This document shows positions 53,893-63,345 of a DNA stretch of 64,000 bases, one piece after another. The notes under the pieces were generated by a model. It worked only from the letters and a program-made list of their open reading frames with translations, made no database searches and had not been told where the DNA came from. This DNA comes from Lachnospiraceae bacterium. GTDB lineage: Bacteria; Bacteroidota; Bacteroidia; Bacteroidales; Muribaculaceae. The first letter of the stretch is position 1. Every line of letters begins with the position of its first letter. A program made the position numbers and the translations under genes. The stretch is taken from positions 221,952 to 285,951 of the forward strand of contig JAMPGZ010000001.1 in NCBI GenBank assembly GCA_023663655.1, in the 5' to 3' direction.

Positions 53893-55329
53893 ATGAAACG
53901 ACTTTTAAAATATCTGTTTATAATCATATTCACCGCTTCCCTCGCATCATCGTGCGCGGTGGGCGGTAGAGGAAGCTCAGGCGGCGAGGTTGTCGGCGTG
54001 GGCGCTACCTCATGGGCTGAACCTACACCCTACGGCATGGTGCTCATAGACCGAGGATCCATAAAAGCCGGTCCGGCGAAAGCCGACAGTGCCTGGAACC
54101 TTCGTGCCGACGCCCGTGGTATATCGGTCGACGGCTTCTGGATGGACGAGACCGAAATCACCAACAGCAAGTACAAGCAATTCGTGTTCTGGGTGCGTGA
54201 CTCTATCATCCGCGAGCGTCTTGCCGACCCTGCATACGGCGGCAACGAGGCATTCAAGATCGAAGAGGACCGCGAAGGGAATCCCATCGGACCGTTCCTG
54301 AACTGGAGCAAGCCTATACCCTGGCGCAATCCCAACGAGGACGAGGCGCGTGCCATCGAGAGCGTGTACCGCATCAACCCCATCACCGGAGTCAAGGAAC
54401 TCGACCCCGAACAGATGACCTACCGCTACGAGACATACAACCACACCGAGGCGGCTAAGCGCAAAAACCGCATGAACCCCTCACGCCGTGAATATAACAC
54501 CGACAAGCCCGTTCCCACTGAGAATCCCATCATCTCCAAGGACACCGCATTCATCAATGACGAGGGTGAAATCATACGCCAGACCATCACTCGCGGACTC
54601 ACCGGCGACTATGACTTCGTGAACACTTACATAGTCAACATATATCCCGACACCACAGCGTGGATCAATGACTTTGACAACGCTTACAATGAGCCTTACG
54701 TGCGTCTTTACTTCTCGCACGGCGGTTACAATGACTATCCGGTGGTGGGAGTGAGCTGGGAACAGGCAAATGCCTTCAGCAACTGGCGCACCGACTATCT
54801 GCGCCGCTCGCTTGGAAAAGAGGGAGTGTATATCGAGCCTTACCGACTTCCCACCGAAGCCGAGTGGGAGTATGCCGCCCGTGCCGGAAAGAGCGAGAAC
54901 ATCTATCCTTGGGACGGCGAGCTGCCGCTCACCGAAGACAAGGGGTGCTTCTATGCCAACTTCAAGCCTGACGAAGGCAACTACGTGCGCGACGGACACA
55001 TCATCACCTCCCGCGTGGGCACCTATTCTCCCAACGATTTCGGTCTTTACGACATGGCGGGTAATGTGAGCGAATGGACCTCAACAGCCTACACCGAGAG
55101 CATCAGCAAGCTCACGAGCGACCTCAACCCGGAATACCGCTATGATGCGGCGATCGAGGATCCTTACCGCATGAAGCGCAAGATAGTGCGCGGAGGTTCA
55201 TGGAAGGATGTCGCCCACAATGTGCGCAGCGACCTCCGTATGTGGGAATATCAGAACGAACAGCGCAGCTACATCGGCTTCCGCAATGTAAGAACACAAA
55301 TAGGCTTCGCCAAAGGTCAGAAAAAATAA
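53893..55329 (+). CDS. gldK: T9SS ring lipoprotein GldK/PorK
   Basis: 478 residues, lipobox ASSC. The catalytic-dead formylglycine-generating-enzyme (FGE/sulfatase-modifying) fold is visible: VDGFWMDETEITNSKYKQFV, YRLPTEAEWEYAARAGKS, DMAGNVSEWTSTAY and RGGSWKDVAHNVRSD. With GldN it builds the large periplasmic ring under the outer membrane. Internal stretch ~150-260 is the usual GldK insertion. Confidence 0.95.
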   Translation: MKRLLKYLFIIIFTASLASSCAVGGRGSSGGEVVGVGATSWAEPTPYGMVLIDRGSIKAGPAKADSAWNLRADARGISVDGFWMDETEITNSKYKQFVFWVRDSIIRERLADPAYGGNEAFKIEEDREGNPIGPFLNWSKPIPWRNPNEDEARAIESVYRINPITGVKELDPEQMTYRYETYNHTEAAKRKNRMNPSRREYNTDKPVPTENPIISKDTAFINDEGEIIRQTITRGLTGDYDFVNTYIVNIYPDTTAWINDFDNAYNEPYVRLYFSHGGYNDYPVVGVSWEQANAFSNWRTDYLRRSLGKEGVYIEPYRLPTEAEWEYAARAGKSENIYPWDGELPLTEDKGCFYANFKPDEGNYVRDGHIITSRVGTYSPNDFGLYDMAGNVSEWTSTAYTESISKLTSDLNPEYRYDAAIEDPYRMKRKIVRGGSWKDVAHNVRSDLRMWEYQNEQRSYIGFRNVRTQIGFAKGQKK

Positions 55330-55338
55330 TATACTGCA

Positions 55339-56187
55339 ATGGGTAAAATAAAAAGATACAAAAATAGCGTGGAGCGTTTTCTGTCAGGAGAAAAAGGACA
55401 GCGCTTCTTCAATTTCGCCTACTCCATAGGCGCCGCCATCGTGATATGGGGAGCGCTTTTCAAAATCCTGCACCTGCCGGGCGGCAATATGTTGCTCTCG
55501 ATAGGTATGGGTACCGAGGTGCTCATGTTCATCCTCACGGCATTTGACCGTCCGCCCCGTGAATATCATTGGGAAGAGGTTTTTCCGGTGCTTTCTTCCA
55601 AGAACCCGGAGGATCGTCCGGAATTTAATGGTGCCAACGGCGGAATCATAATTTCCGGCACCGCAAGCCAGGAGACCATGCAGCCACAAGCTCCGGCTGC
55701 TTCCAATCCGGCTCCTGCAGGTCCGGTGATTCCCGAAGGAGCCACACCGAGCGAAGAGTGTGCCTTGCAGATGACGGCATTGTCGGCTCAGCTCGACCAA
55801 CTGCGCCAGACCACCCAGGCTCTGAACGAAGTTTCGGAAGTGCTGCTCGCGTCCTACCGTGCCATCACCGAAAACTCTGACAACATCAACCAGAGTTCCA
55901 CCGGTTATGTTGAGGAGATGCAGTCGCTCAACCGCAACATCGCCGGGCTTAACACCATCTATGAGATTCAGCTCAAGAGCGTCAGCTCGCAGCTTGACTC
56001 CATCGATAAGGTGAACAAAGGAATCAAGGATATTCGTGACATGTATGAAAAATCCTCATCCATGAGCGAACGCTACTGCGAGGAGACCGAAAAGATGGCT
56101 CGCTATATGCAGCAGCTCAACGCAGTGTATGAGAAGATGCTTCATGCCATGACAATCAATATGATGCAAACCAATGGGAAGCAATAA
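55339..56187 (+). CDS. gldL: T9SS motor protein GldL/PorL
   Basis: 282 residues. Two adjoining transmembrane helices (FAYSIGAAIVIWGALFKIL and MLLSIGMGTEVLMFILTAF) near residues 26-68 are followed by a cytoplasmic part with a Pro/Ala-rich linker (~115-135) and coiled coil (150-270). A lysine and histidine in helix 1 (FKILH) and a glutamate in helix 2 (GTE) are the type of buried charges known to couple GldL/GldM to the proton gradient. Overlaps gldM by 14 bases. Confidence 0.95.
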   Translation: MGKIKRYKNSVERFLSGEKGQRFFNFAYSIGAAIVIWGALFKILHLPGGNMLLSIGMGTEVLMFILTAFDRPPREYHWEEVFPVLSSKNPEDRPEFNGANGGIIISGTASQETMQPQAPAASNPAPAGPVIPEGATPSEECALQMTALSAQLDQLRQTTQALNEVSEVLLASYRAITENSDNINQSSTGYVEEMQSLNRNIAGLNTIYEIQLKSVSSQLDSIDKVNKGIKDIRDMYEKSSSMSERYCEETEKMARYMQQLNAVYEKMLHAMTINMMQTNGKQ

Positions 56188-57742
56188 CACTCGCGGACTG
56201 TCACCACGTCAGAAGATGATCAACCTGATGTATATCGTCCTGACGGCAATGCTCGCGCTCAATGTGTCGAGCGATGTGCTGGAAGGATTCAAGCAGGTTG
56301 AGAACGGACTGTCGCGCTCCAATGACAACGTCAGCGAGCGTAACGACGTGCTGTACCGACGGCTGGAGGCGTTCAACGAACAGAATCCCGGCAAGGGTGG
56401 CATGTGGTATGACAAGGCTTCGGAGGTGCGCCGCAACACCGCCGCGCTCTATGCCCACATCGACTCCCTGAAGCGGATGATTGCCGTCGAAGCCGACGGC
56501 AAGGATGCCGACGTGTCAAATATCCTCAATCAGGACAATCTCGAAGTCGCCTCGGTGATCATGCTCAACCCTGCCAACAAGCGTGGCAAGGATCTGCGTC
56601 AACGCGTAGACACCTACCGTGATTATATCGCCGGGCTCATGACCGACACGGTGAAACGCGCCAATATACAGACGGCGCTCTCCACAACGCCGACAACGAA
56701 AAGCGGCACTGTGACCGCACAGCCGTGGGAGGAGTCAATGTTTGACAACAAACCGGTTGTGGCGGCAATAACCCTGCTCACCAAATTGCAGAATGACCTT
56801 CGTTATGCTGAGGGTGAGGCATTGACCACACTTCTCGCCAATGTCGATGCCGGTGATGTGAGGGTCAACGAGCTCAACGCATTTGTCATCCCCCAGTCAC
56901 GCAACGTGATGCGTGGCAGCAAGTATTCGGCAAATATCGTCCTTGCGGCGGTCGACACCACCCAACGCCCCCACATATTCATCAACGGCAAGCAACTCGA
57001 CAATGACCTCGGGCTTTTCGAGACCGTTGCCGGCAGCACCGGAACATTTGACTACAAAGGCTATCTTGAAGTGCCTCACGGCGACGGCACCGTCACCCGC
57101 CATGACTTCGCGTCAAGCTATACCGTGATAGAACCGACCGCCACCATCTCGGCTACGATGATGAATGTGCTCTACGCCGGTATCGACAACCCCATGAGCA
57201 TATCGGTGCCCGGTGTTCCCACCTCATCGGTGTCGGCGACAATGACCAATGGCACTCTCACCCGCAGCGGCGATTCATGGACGGCACGCCCCTCCAAAGT
57301 GGGAACCGATGCAGTGGTCACAGTCACCGCGTCGATTGACGGACGGCCACAGACAGTAGCCACCACAACATTCCGTGTGCGTAAGCTCCCCGATCCCACA
57401 CCATATATATCATTCAGCGATTCAAAGGGTAATGCCGAGCGGTACAAAGGTTCCAAACCATTTGCCAAGACGTTGCTGCTTGCCGCTCCCGGCATAGAGG
57501 CAGCTATTGACGACGACCTGCTGAATGTGAGCTATAAGGTGCTGAGTTTCGAGACGGTGTTTTTCGATTCGATGGGCAACGCCATTCCCGAAGTGTCGCA
57601 GGGCAGCCAATTCTCCCAGCGTCAGAAAGACTCCTTCCGCCGCCTTTCGCGAGGCAAGCGTTTCTATATCTCGCGTGTACGCGCCCTTGGTCCCGACGGT
57701 ATCGAACGCGATCTCGCTCCTATGGAAGTAATTGTAAACTAA
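56174..57742 (+). CDS. gldM: T9SS motor protein GldM/PorM
   Basis: 522 residues. The N-terminal helix (MINLMYIVLTAMLALNVSSD) inserts in the inner membrane beside GldL; the periplasmic part has the four GldM domains, starting with VLEGFKQVENGLSRSNDNVS. Ig-like D2-D4 regions follow (VIPQSRNVMRGSKYSANIVL). GldM spans the periplasm to contact the GldK/GldN ring. The start codon lies inside gldL, so the two are translationally coupled. Confidence 0.95.
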   Translation: MGSNNTRGLSPRQKMINLMYIVLTAMLALNVSSDVLEGFKQVENGLSRSNDNVSERNDVLYRRLEAFNEQNPGKGGMWYDKASEVRRNTAALYAHIDSLKRMIAVEADGKDADVSNILNQDNLEVASVIMLNPANKRGKDLRQRVDTYRDYIAGLMTDTVKRANIQTALSTTPTTKSGTVTAQPWEESMFDNKPVVAAITLLTKLQNDLRYAEGEALTTLLANVDAGDVRVNELNAFVIPQSRNVMRGSKYSANIVLAAVDTTQRPHIFINGKQLDNDLGLFETVAGSTGTFDYKGYLEVPHGDGTVTRHDFASSYTVIEPTATISATMMNVLYAGIDNPMSISVPGVPTSSVSATMTNGTLTRSGDSWTARPSKVGTDAVVTVTASIDGRPQTVATTTFRVRKLPDPTPYISFSDSKGNAERYKGSKPFAKTLLLAAPGIEAAIDDDLLNVSYKVLSFETVFFDSMGNAIPEVSQGSQFSQRQKDSFRRLSRGKRFYISRVRALGPDGIERDLAPMEVIVN

Positions 57743-57761
57743 AGATCTCAATATTTCAGTC

Positions 57762-58880
57762 ATGAAGCATATACAACATATTCTCTGGATAGCTCTCGCG
57801 ATAATGATCACGGGATCGGCACACGCGCAACAGATTTCTCGCTCTTCCTCGTCGGAGGTGCGCCGTGGCACCCGCGAAACTGCCGCAGCAAAAAATGCCG
57901 ACAAGAGCGCCAACGTGACAGAACGTATGCAACAATTTTTTGACGAGCCGGGCAAAAGCGACGCCGATGCCCAGTGGATGAAAATCGTGTACCGTCAGAT
58001 CGACCTCGACAAGGTGAAGAACGCTCCGCTGTACTATCCCGAAGAATTGAGCGAAGGGCAGGAAAACCTGTTCCGCATCATCATGCGTCTTCTTGCCTCC
58101 GGCGAGCTTTCGGCTTACGAATATCTTGACGGCAGAGAGGTGTTTACCGACCAATACCGGGTCAATGTGCGTGATATGCTCGACCGCTTCCACATCCTTT
58201 ACGCCGATGCCAAGGGATCGACTGAGAAGAATCCCCGATTTGCCATCGAGGAGAGCGATGTGCCATGCAACGAGGTGTTGAGCTATTATCTTCTTGAGAA
58301 ATGGGAGCTTGACAAGCGCAGCAACCGTATGCGCACCACTGTTGAGGCAGTGTGCCCGGTACTGCACCGTTCGGGCGACTTCGGCGGAGAAGCGATAAAA
58401 TATCCTATGTTTTGGGTTAAGATGAGCTCACTACGCCCTTATCTCATCCAGCAGTCGATATTCATTGACGACGACAACAATCTCGCCCAATACAACTATG
58501 ACGACTTTTTCCAGCTTTCGCTGTACGAAGGCGACATCTACAAGACCCGCAATCTGCGCAACCGCTCGATGATGCAGCTCTATCCCGATCCCGACGAGAT
58601 GAAGAAGGCTCAGGACAGCATTCAGAACTATCTAGTGAATTATGAGAAAAAAATGTGGGTTCCCTCACGTGAGGAGATCATAGCACAACGCGAGGAGCGC
58701 GAACGTCTCGCTTCGGGCGACACCATCGCCAGCCGCGATGAAAAGGTGACAAATACAAGAGCCACATCTTCCCGCGCCAAGCGTGCCTCCAAGCCCAAGA
58801 CCGCCAAGGTAAAGAAAGCCAAACAACCCAAAAGCACATCGTCATCATCGGCAACACGCTCAGTGAGACGCCGCCGATAA
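57762..58880 (+). CDS. gldN: T9SS ring protein GldN/PorN
   Basis: 372 residues with a signal peptide (ending AHAQ). The GldN core runs ~45-290 (WMKIVYRQIDLDKVKNAPLY; VKMSSLRPYLIQQSIFI). It forms the periplasmic ring with GldK. The last ~45 residues are unusually basic and Ser-rich (SRAKRASKPKTAKVKKAKQP, SVRRRR). Last gene of the operon; only a 9-bp repeat array separates it from the convergent SDR gene. Confidence 0.93.
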   Translation: MKHIQHILWIALAIMITGSAHAQQISRSSSSEVRRGTRETAAAKNADKSANVTERMQQFFDEPGKSDADAQWMKIVYRQIDLDKVKNAPLYYPEELSEGQENLFRIIMRLLASGELSAYEYLDGREVFTDQYRVNVRDMLDRFHILYADAKGSTEKNPRFAIEESDVPCNEVLSYYLLEKWELDKRSNRMRTTVEAVCPVLHRSGDFGGEAIKYPMFWVKMSSLRPYLIQQSIFIDDDNNLAQYNYDDFFQLSLYEGDIYKTRNLRNRSMMQLYPDPDEMKKAQDSIQNYLVNYEKKMWVPSREEIIAQREERERLASGDTIASRDEKVTNTRATSSRAKRASKPKTAKVKKAKQPKSTSSSSATRSVRRRR

Positions 58881-58899
58881 TATCGCACAATAATCCCCA

Positions 58900-58926
58900 T
58901 TAGTCTAATTAGTCCAATTAGTCCAA
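58900..58926. repeat. 9-bp tandem array, three units
   Basis: TTAGTCTAA and two TTAGTCCAA units between the convergent ends of gldN (58880) and the SDR gene (58941). Same family as 20091-20153 and 31137-31199. Confidence 0.75.
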
Positions 58927-58940
58927 TGAGGATTAGTTAT

Positions 58941-59750
58941 TCAATTGGTGGCTTCCGCGAGGATTTCATCCTCGACAGTTTGCTCGGGAGTTGCCGGACG
59001 TGATATCGTTATGGGGAGTTTCACCCACAATCTTCCCGGGATAAGTCTCCAGAAAAAGACGGCTACCGCCCAACGGCGATCGATCACCGCAATTCTTGAA
59101 CGCTTGGCAATCGCTTTCATCACCAATGGCACCGCTTCGTCCATCTCCATCGTCATTGGGTACAGTCTGTTTGCCTCCAGCAAAGGAGTGCGCACCCATC
59201 CGGGACGTATGTCGGTGAATCCGATCTTAACCTTTTCCTCATTGGCAAGCTGCTCAAGAGCCTGAATATAGGTCTGCTGATATTTTTTCGTTGCCGAATA
59301 GCTTGCGAGACGTCCTATCCCTTTGGTTCCTGCGACCGATGAAATCACGACTATGCGCCCTTTCACCCCTTTCTCGCTCATTTTCCGGAAAAACCGGTAG
59401 GCGGCATCCACCATTCTCGTGAATCCGACACCGTTGGTCTCCACAGTCGCCACATCCTTGGCTATATCCATCTCAGGGTTCTCAAATCCGATTCCGGCAG
59501 CATGAAGGTATATGTCCATACCTCCCACTTTAGAAATCAGATTCATGAGCTTGTCGGGAGCCTCCTGTTTTGTCACGTCGATGCGCGACCACTCGATCTG
59601 CGACGGAAACATCTGTTTAAGCGCTTTCATAGGAGCCTCTTTTCGTCCTGCAACTCCTACTCTCCACCCTAATGACGCATAAGCCTCGGCAAGACGCAAA
59701 CCCAGTCCTGAGGTAGCGCCCATGATGATTATTTTCTTTCTATCCGGCAT
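58941..59750 (-). CDS. Short-chain dehydrogenase/reductase
   Basis: 269 residues. Rossmann glycine motif GATSGLGLRLAEAY, NAG-equivalent LHAAGIG, catalytic serine in VISSVAGTKG and YxxxK in SYSATKKYQ. NAD(P)-dependent; substrate unknown. A hydrophobic stretch near residue 225 (WAVAVFFWRLIPGRLWVKL) may associate with the membrane. A small unknown gene begins the same transcript 12 bases upstream. Confidence 0.9.
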   Translation of the reverse strand: MPDRKKIIIMGATSGLGLRLAEAYASLGWRVGVAGRKEAPMKALKQMFPSQIEWSRIDVTKQEAPDKLMNLISKVGGMDIYLHAAGIGFENPEMDIAKDVATVETNGVGFTRMVDAAYRFFRKMSEKGVKGRIVVISSVAGTKGIGRLASYSATKKYQQTYIQALEQLANEEKVKIGFTDIRPGWVRTPLLEANRLYPMTMEMDEAVPLVMKAIAKRSRIAVIDRRWAVAVFFWRLIPGRLWVKLPITISRPATPEQTVEDEILAEATN

Positions 59751-59762
59751 ATTATTTTTATT

Positions 59763-60092
59763 TTAATTATCTTCTATCTTCACAAAATATGTATCGACAG
59801 CGGTGTAGTTGGATGTGTCGAAGTCGATCATCAGTTTTCCGTCGAGTATCGCCTGCCACAAAATGCGGTCAATCCTCAGCACATCCCTGCGGTCAAGAGC
59901 CTCCCATTCATATCCGTTGGTGTCAGGAGCATCAATTTTTCCTTCTTCACGGGCGTCAGTAAGGATATAAGTGCATATATCCTTGAACCCTATTCCGTTA
60001 TTGCTGCGGTCGATATACCCGAGCACCCTCTCTCTAAGCTCAACATCGGAGTAGACCACATGAAGAGCAGTAGTTCCTAATTTCATATTCAT
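59763..60092 (-). CDS. Small cytosolic protein of unknown function
   Basis: 109 residues from the ATG at 60092 (MNMKLGTTALHVVYSDVELR); an earlier in-frame start would add 30 residues that look non-coding. Mixed charged/hydrophobic, with GFKDICTYILTDAREEG and LRIDRILWQAILDGKLMIDF, likely a small helix-rich domain, possibly winged-helix. No family recognised. Probably co-transcribed with the SDR. Confidence 0.65.
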   Translation of the reverse strand: MNMKLGTTALHVVYSDVELRERVLGYIDRSNNGIGFKDICTYILTDAREEGKIDAPDTNGYEWEALDRRDVLRIDRILWQAILDGKLMIDFDTSNYTAVDTYFVKIEDN

Positions 60093-60206
60093 AATACAAA
60101 TAGTTTTACTGATATAAACAACCGGATAGCGTCTAAAGTTAACGGCTTCATGAAAAAGCTCATGTTTTTCCTGTGGAATCATGTATTATGATTCACGTTT
60201 TTTAAG

Positions 60207-60214
60207 TATCTTTG
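60207..60214 (+). promoter_or_regulatory. -7 element of the GH2 gene
   Basis: TATCTTTG, 54 bases before the GH2 start codon at 60269; it overlaps an upstream in-frame ATG at 60212, which supports the downstream start. Confidence 0.55.
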
Positions 60215-60268
60215 CTAAATACAGTGTATATCGTTCATCACATTTTAACAGTACAAAATTCTATAATC

Positions 60269-63226
60269 ATGAAATATCGGTCAACAATCATCGCAATTTT
60301 GTTATGTATAGCAAGCGCTCTCACCGCCGGTGCGGCAAGAGAAAAATATAATTTCAACAGCGACTGGCTCATAGCTGTCGGCGATGTTCCCGGCAACGAA
60401 GACATCAAGCTTGACGACCGCAACTGGCAGCGGGTGACATTGCCATACGCATTCAACGAGGGAGAGGCATTCAAACTCTCGATCGAGAAACTGACCGATA
60501 CAGTGAGCTGGTATCGCAAGCACTTCCGCGTTCCCGACATAAAGGACAGCAAGGTCTTTGTAGAATTTGAAGGGCTGCGTCAAGGCGCCGATTTCTATCT
60601 CAACGGCAATAAACTTGGTTTTCATGAAAACGGGATAACCGCCGTGGGATTCGACTTGACACCTTATATAAAAAAAGGAGACAATGTCATTGCGGTGCGC
60701 ATCGACAACGATTGGGACTACCGCGAACGCGACACCAACACCAAATTCCAGTGGAATGATAAGAATTTCAACGCCAACTACGGTGGAATACCTAAAAACG
60801 TGTGGCTCCATGTGACACCTAAAGTGTATCAGACACTTCCGCTGTACAGCAATCTCAAGACCACAGGTGTATATGTGTATGCGACTGATTTTGATATTCC
60901 AAACCGCACGGCGACAGTCAATGCAGAATCGGAAGTGATTAACGAGACCAAGTCGCCGATGACGCTTTCCTATCGTGTGTCGGTCACCGACATGGAGGGC
61001 AACAAGGTCAAGTCATTCACCGGCAAGAGCGCGACGATCCTCCCCGGCGATACCGCAACCCTCTCGGCGTCGGCAAAACTTGACGACCTCAACTTCTGGA
61101 GCTGGGGCTACGGCTACCTATACGATGTTGATACCGAACTGATTGACGACTCAGGAAAGAGCATTGACAAGGTTACCACACGCACCGGTTTCCGCAAAAC
61201 CAAATTCGGCGACGGAAAGATATGGCTAAATGACCGGGTGATCATGATGCACGGTTACGCCCAACGCACATCAAATGAATGGCCTGCCGTGGGGTTGTCA
61301 GTGCCTACATGGCTGAGCGATTACTCCAACGGTCTCATGGTTGAATCAGGCGGCAACGTGGTGCGCTGGATGCACGTGACCCCTTGGAAGCAGGATGTGG
61401 AATCATGCGACCGTGTGGGACTAATTCAGGCGATGCCGGCAGGTGACTCAGAGAAAGACCGCGAGGGCAGACAGTGGGAACAGAGAGAGGAAGTGATGCG
61501 CGACGCAATAATATATATGCGCAACAATCCCTCGATACTGTTCTATGAATCAGGAAATTTCCGCATAAGCCGCGATCACATGCTTGCCATGAAAGCGATC
61601 CGCGACAAATATGACCCTCATGGCGGACGCGCCGCAGGGTGCCGTGAGATGCTTGACGTGGACGATGCCGAATATGGCGGCGAAATGCTCTACATCAACC
61701 GGTCGAAAAAGCACCCAATGTGGGCTATGGAGTATTGCCGCGACGAAGCGCTCCGCAAATATTGGGACGAAGAGTCATATCCTTTCCATAAGGAGGGGGA
61801 GGGACCGCTCTACAAAGGTGCCGATGCATCGGCATATAACCGCAACCAGGATCAGTTTGCCGTGGAAATGGTGCGTCGCTGGTATGACTACTGGCTTGAA
61901 CGCCCCGGCAGCGGCGACCGCAACAGCAGCGGCGGAGCCAAGATAATATTCTCCGATACCAACACCCACTACCGTGGAAAAGAGAATTACCGACGTTCGG
62001 GAGTGACCGACGCGATGCGCATCCCTAAAGACGCGTTCTTCGCCCACCAAGTGATGTGGGGCGACGCATGGGTTGACAATGAAGGTGCCGCCACCTACAT
62101 CGTTGGGCACTGGAATTATCCCGAAAACACCACGAAGCCTGTCTACGTGGTGTCAAACGGAGAGGATGTGGAGCTGTTCCTCAACGGCAAGTCGCTCGGA
62201 CACGGCAAACGCGATTATAACTTCCTGTTCACGTTTGACAACGTGGAGTTCCTCCCCGGCAAACTTGAAGCCGTGAGCTATGACGCATCAGGCAAAGAGA
62301 TAAGCCGCTATTCTATAGAGACCGCGGGCGAACCGGCACAATTGCGACTCACCACTATTGAGAATCCCATAGGCTTCCGTGCCGACGGTGCCGATATGGC
62401 TCTGTTGCAAGTGGAGGTCACCGACTCAGAGGGTCGCCGCTGTCCTATTGACAACCGCATGATATCATTCTCCATCGACGGACCCGCAGAATGGCTCGGA
62501 GGCATCGCCCAGGGCGATGACAACTACATCCTCAGCAAAGACCTGCCGGTAGAATGCGGCATAAACCGCGCCCTGATACGCAGCACCACCGATGCGGGCA
62601 ACATTACCGTCACGGCAAAAGCTGACGGACTGCCATCGGCATCCGTTTCGCTGAAAACCATTCCGGTGAGTGTCAACAACGGACTCAGCACATATATTCC
62701 CGCGATGGAACTAAAGGGAAATCTTGACAAAGGACCAACCCCTGCCGGAGCATCTTACAAACAGCGCATGAACACCGTCAACATAGCATCGGTTGAAGCG
62801 GGATCGGCTCAAGAGATGGTCAAAAACGCTTATGACGACAATGAGAACTCAGCATGGACATCTGACGGCGTTCCGTCAAATTCATGGATAACCTTCACTC
62901 TCGAGCGCCCCGCTGCAGTAAGCGACATCACCTTGAAACTGACAGGATGGCGCAAGCGCTCCTATCCTCTTGAAGTATATGCCGGCGATCAATTGATATG
63001 GAGAGGCTACACTCCAAAAGGTCTCGGCTATGTGCATATCCGTCCGGAAAATGCTGTAAAATCGGATCGCTACACAATACGCCAGGTTGGAGCGGTAACA
63101 GAAAAGGATGCATTTGCCATAAAAGAGCTTGCCGGAGGTCCCGCCAATGAGATGGACACCAAGCCGTCAAAGAAACATCAGCTCAGCATAGTCGAAGCTG
63201 AATTTCTGGAGACAAATACACTATAA
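60269..63226 (+). CDS. Glycoside hydrolase family 2 enzyme with DUF4982-like and discoidin-like domains
   Basis: 985 residues from the ATG at 60269, signal peptide ending TAGAA. Order: GH2 sugar-binding domain (~25-185), Ig-like domain (~190-310), TIM barrel (~320-600), DUF4982-like (~620-700; YVVSNGEDVELFLNGKSLG), a further Ig-like domain, then a discoidin-like (F5/8C) domain at ~850-970 (NAYDDNENSAWTSDGVPSNS). The acid/base region reads SILFYESGNFRIS, lacking the usual Glu after GN; a Glu occurs four residues earlier. The nucleophile is probably in WAMEYCRDE. No T9SS C-terminal signal is seen. The true substrate is unknown. Confidence 0.85.
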   Translation: MKYRSTIIAILLCIASALTAGAAREKYNFNSDWLIAVGDVPGNEDIKLDDRNWQRVTLPYAFNEGEAFKLSIEKLTDTVSWYRKHFRVPDIKDSKVFVEFEGLRQGADFYLNGNKLGFHENGITAVGFDLTPYIKKGDNVIAVRIDNDWDYRERDTNTKFQWNDKNFNANYGGIPKNVWLHVTPKVYQTLPLYSNLKTTGVYVYATDFDIPNRTATVNAESEVINETKSPMTLSYRVSVTDMEGNKVKSFTGKSATILPGDTATLSASAKLDDLNFWSWGYGYLYDVDTELIDDSGKSIDKVTTRTGFRKTKFGDGKIWLNDRVIMMHGYAQRTSNEWPAVGLSVPTWLSDYSNGLMVESGGNVVRWMHVTPWKQDVESCDRVGLIQAMPAGDSEKDREGRQWEQREEVMRDAIIYMRNNPSILFYESGNFRISRDHMLAMKAIRDKYDPHGGRAAGCREMLDVDDAEYGGEMLYINRSKKHPMWAMEYCRDEALRKYWDEESYPFHKEGEGPLYKGADASAYNRNQDQFAVEMVRRWYDYWLERPGSGDRNSSGGAKIIFSDTNTHYRGKENYRRSGVTDAMRIPKDAFFAHQVMWGDAWVDNEGAATYIVGHWNYPENTTKPVYVVSNGEDVELFLNGKSLGHGKRDYNFLFTFDNVEFLPGKLEAVSYDASGKEISRYSIETAGEPAQLRLTTIENPIGFRADGADMALLQVEVTDSEGRRCPIDNRMISFSIDGPAEWLGGIAQGDDNYILSKDLPVECGINRALIRSTTDAGNITVTAKADGLPSASVSLKTIPVSVNNGLSTYIPAMELKGNLDKGPTPAGASYKQRMNTVNIASVEAGSAQEMVKNAYDDNENSAWTSDGVPSNSWITFTLERPAAVSDITLKLTGWRKRSYPLEVYAGDQLIWRGYTPKGLGYVHIRPENAVKSDRYTIRQVGAVTEKDAFAIKELAGGPANEMDTKPSKKHQLSIVEAEFLETNTL

Positions 63227-63345
63227 TTGCCACAGATTCGGATACTTTTCTAATTTATTCCTTCAAATTTGTACAACTTGATTATTTTTGTTTATTTTGC
63301 GAACCAATCGTTCGAATGTATGGGCACATTACAAATTTTATCAAA

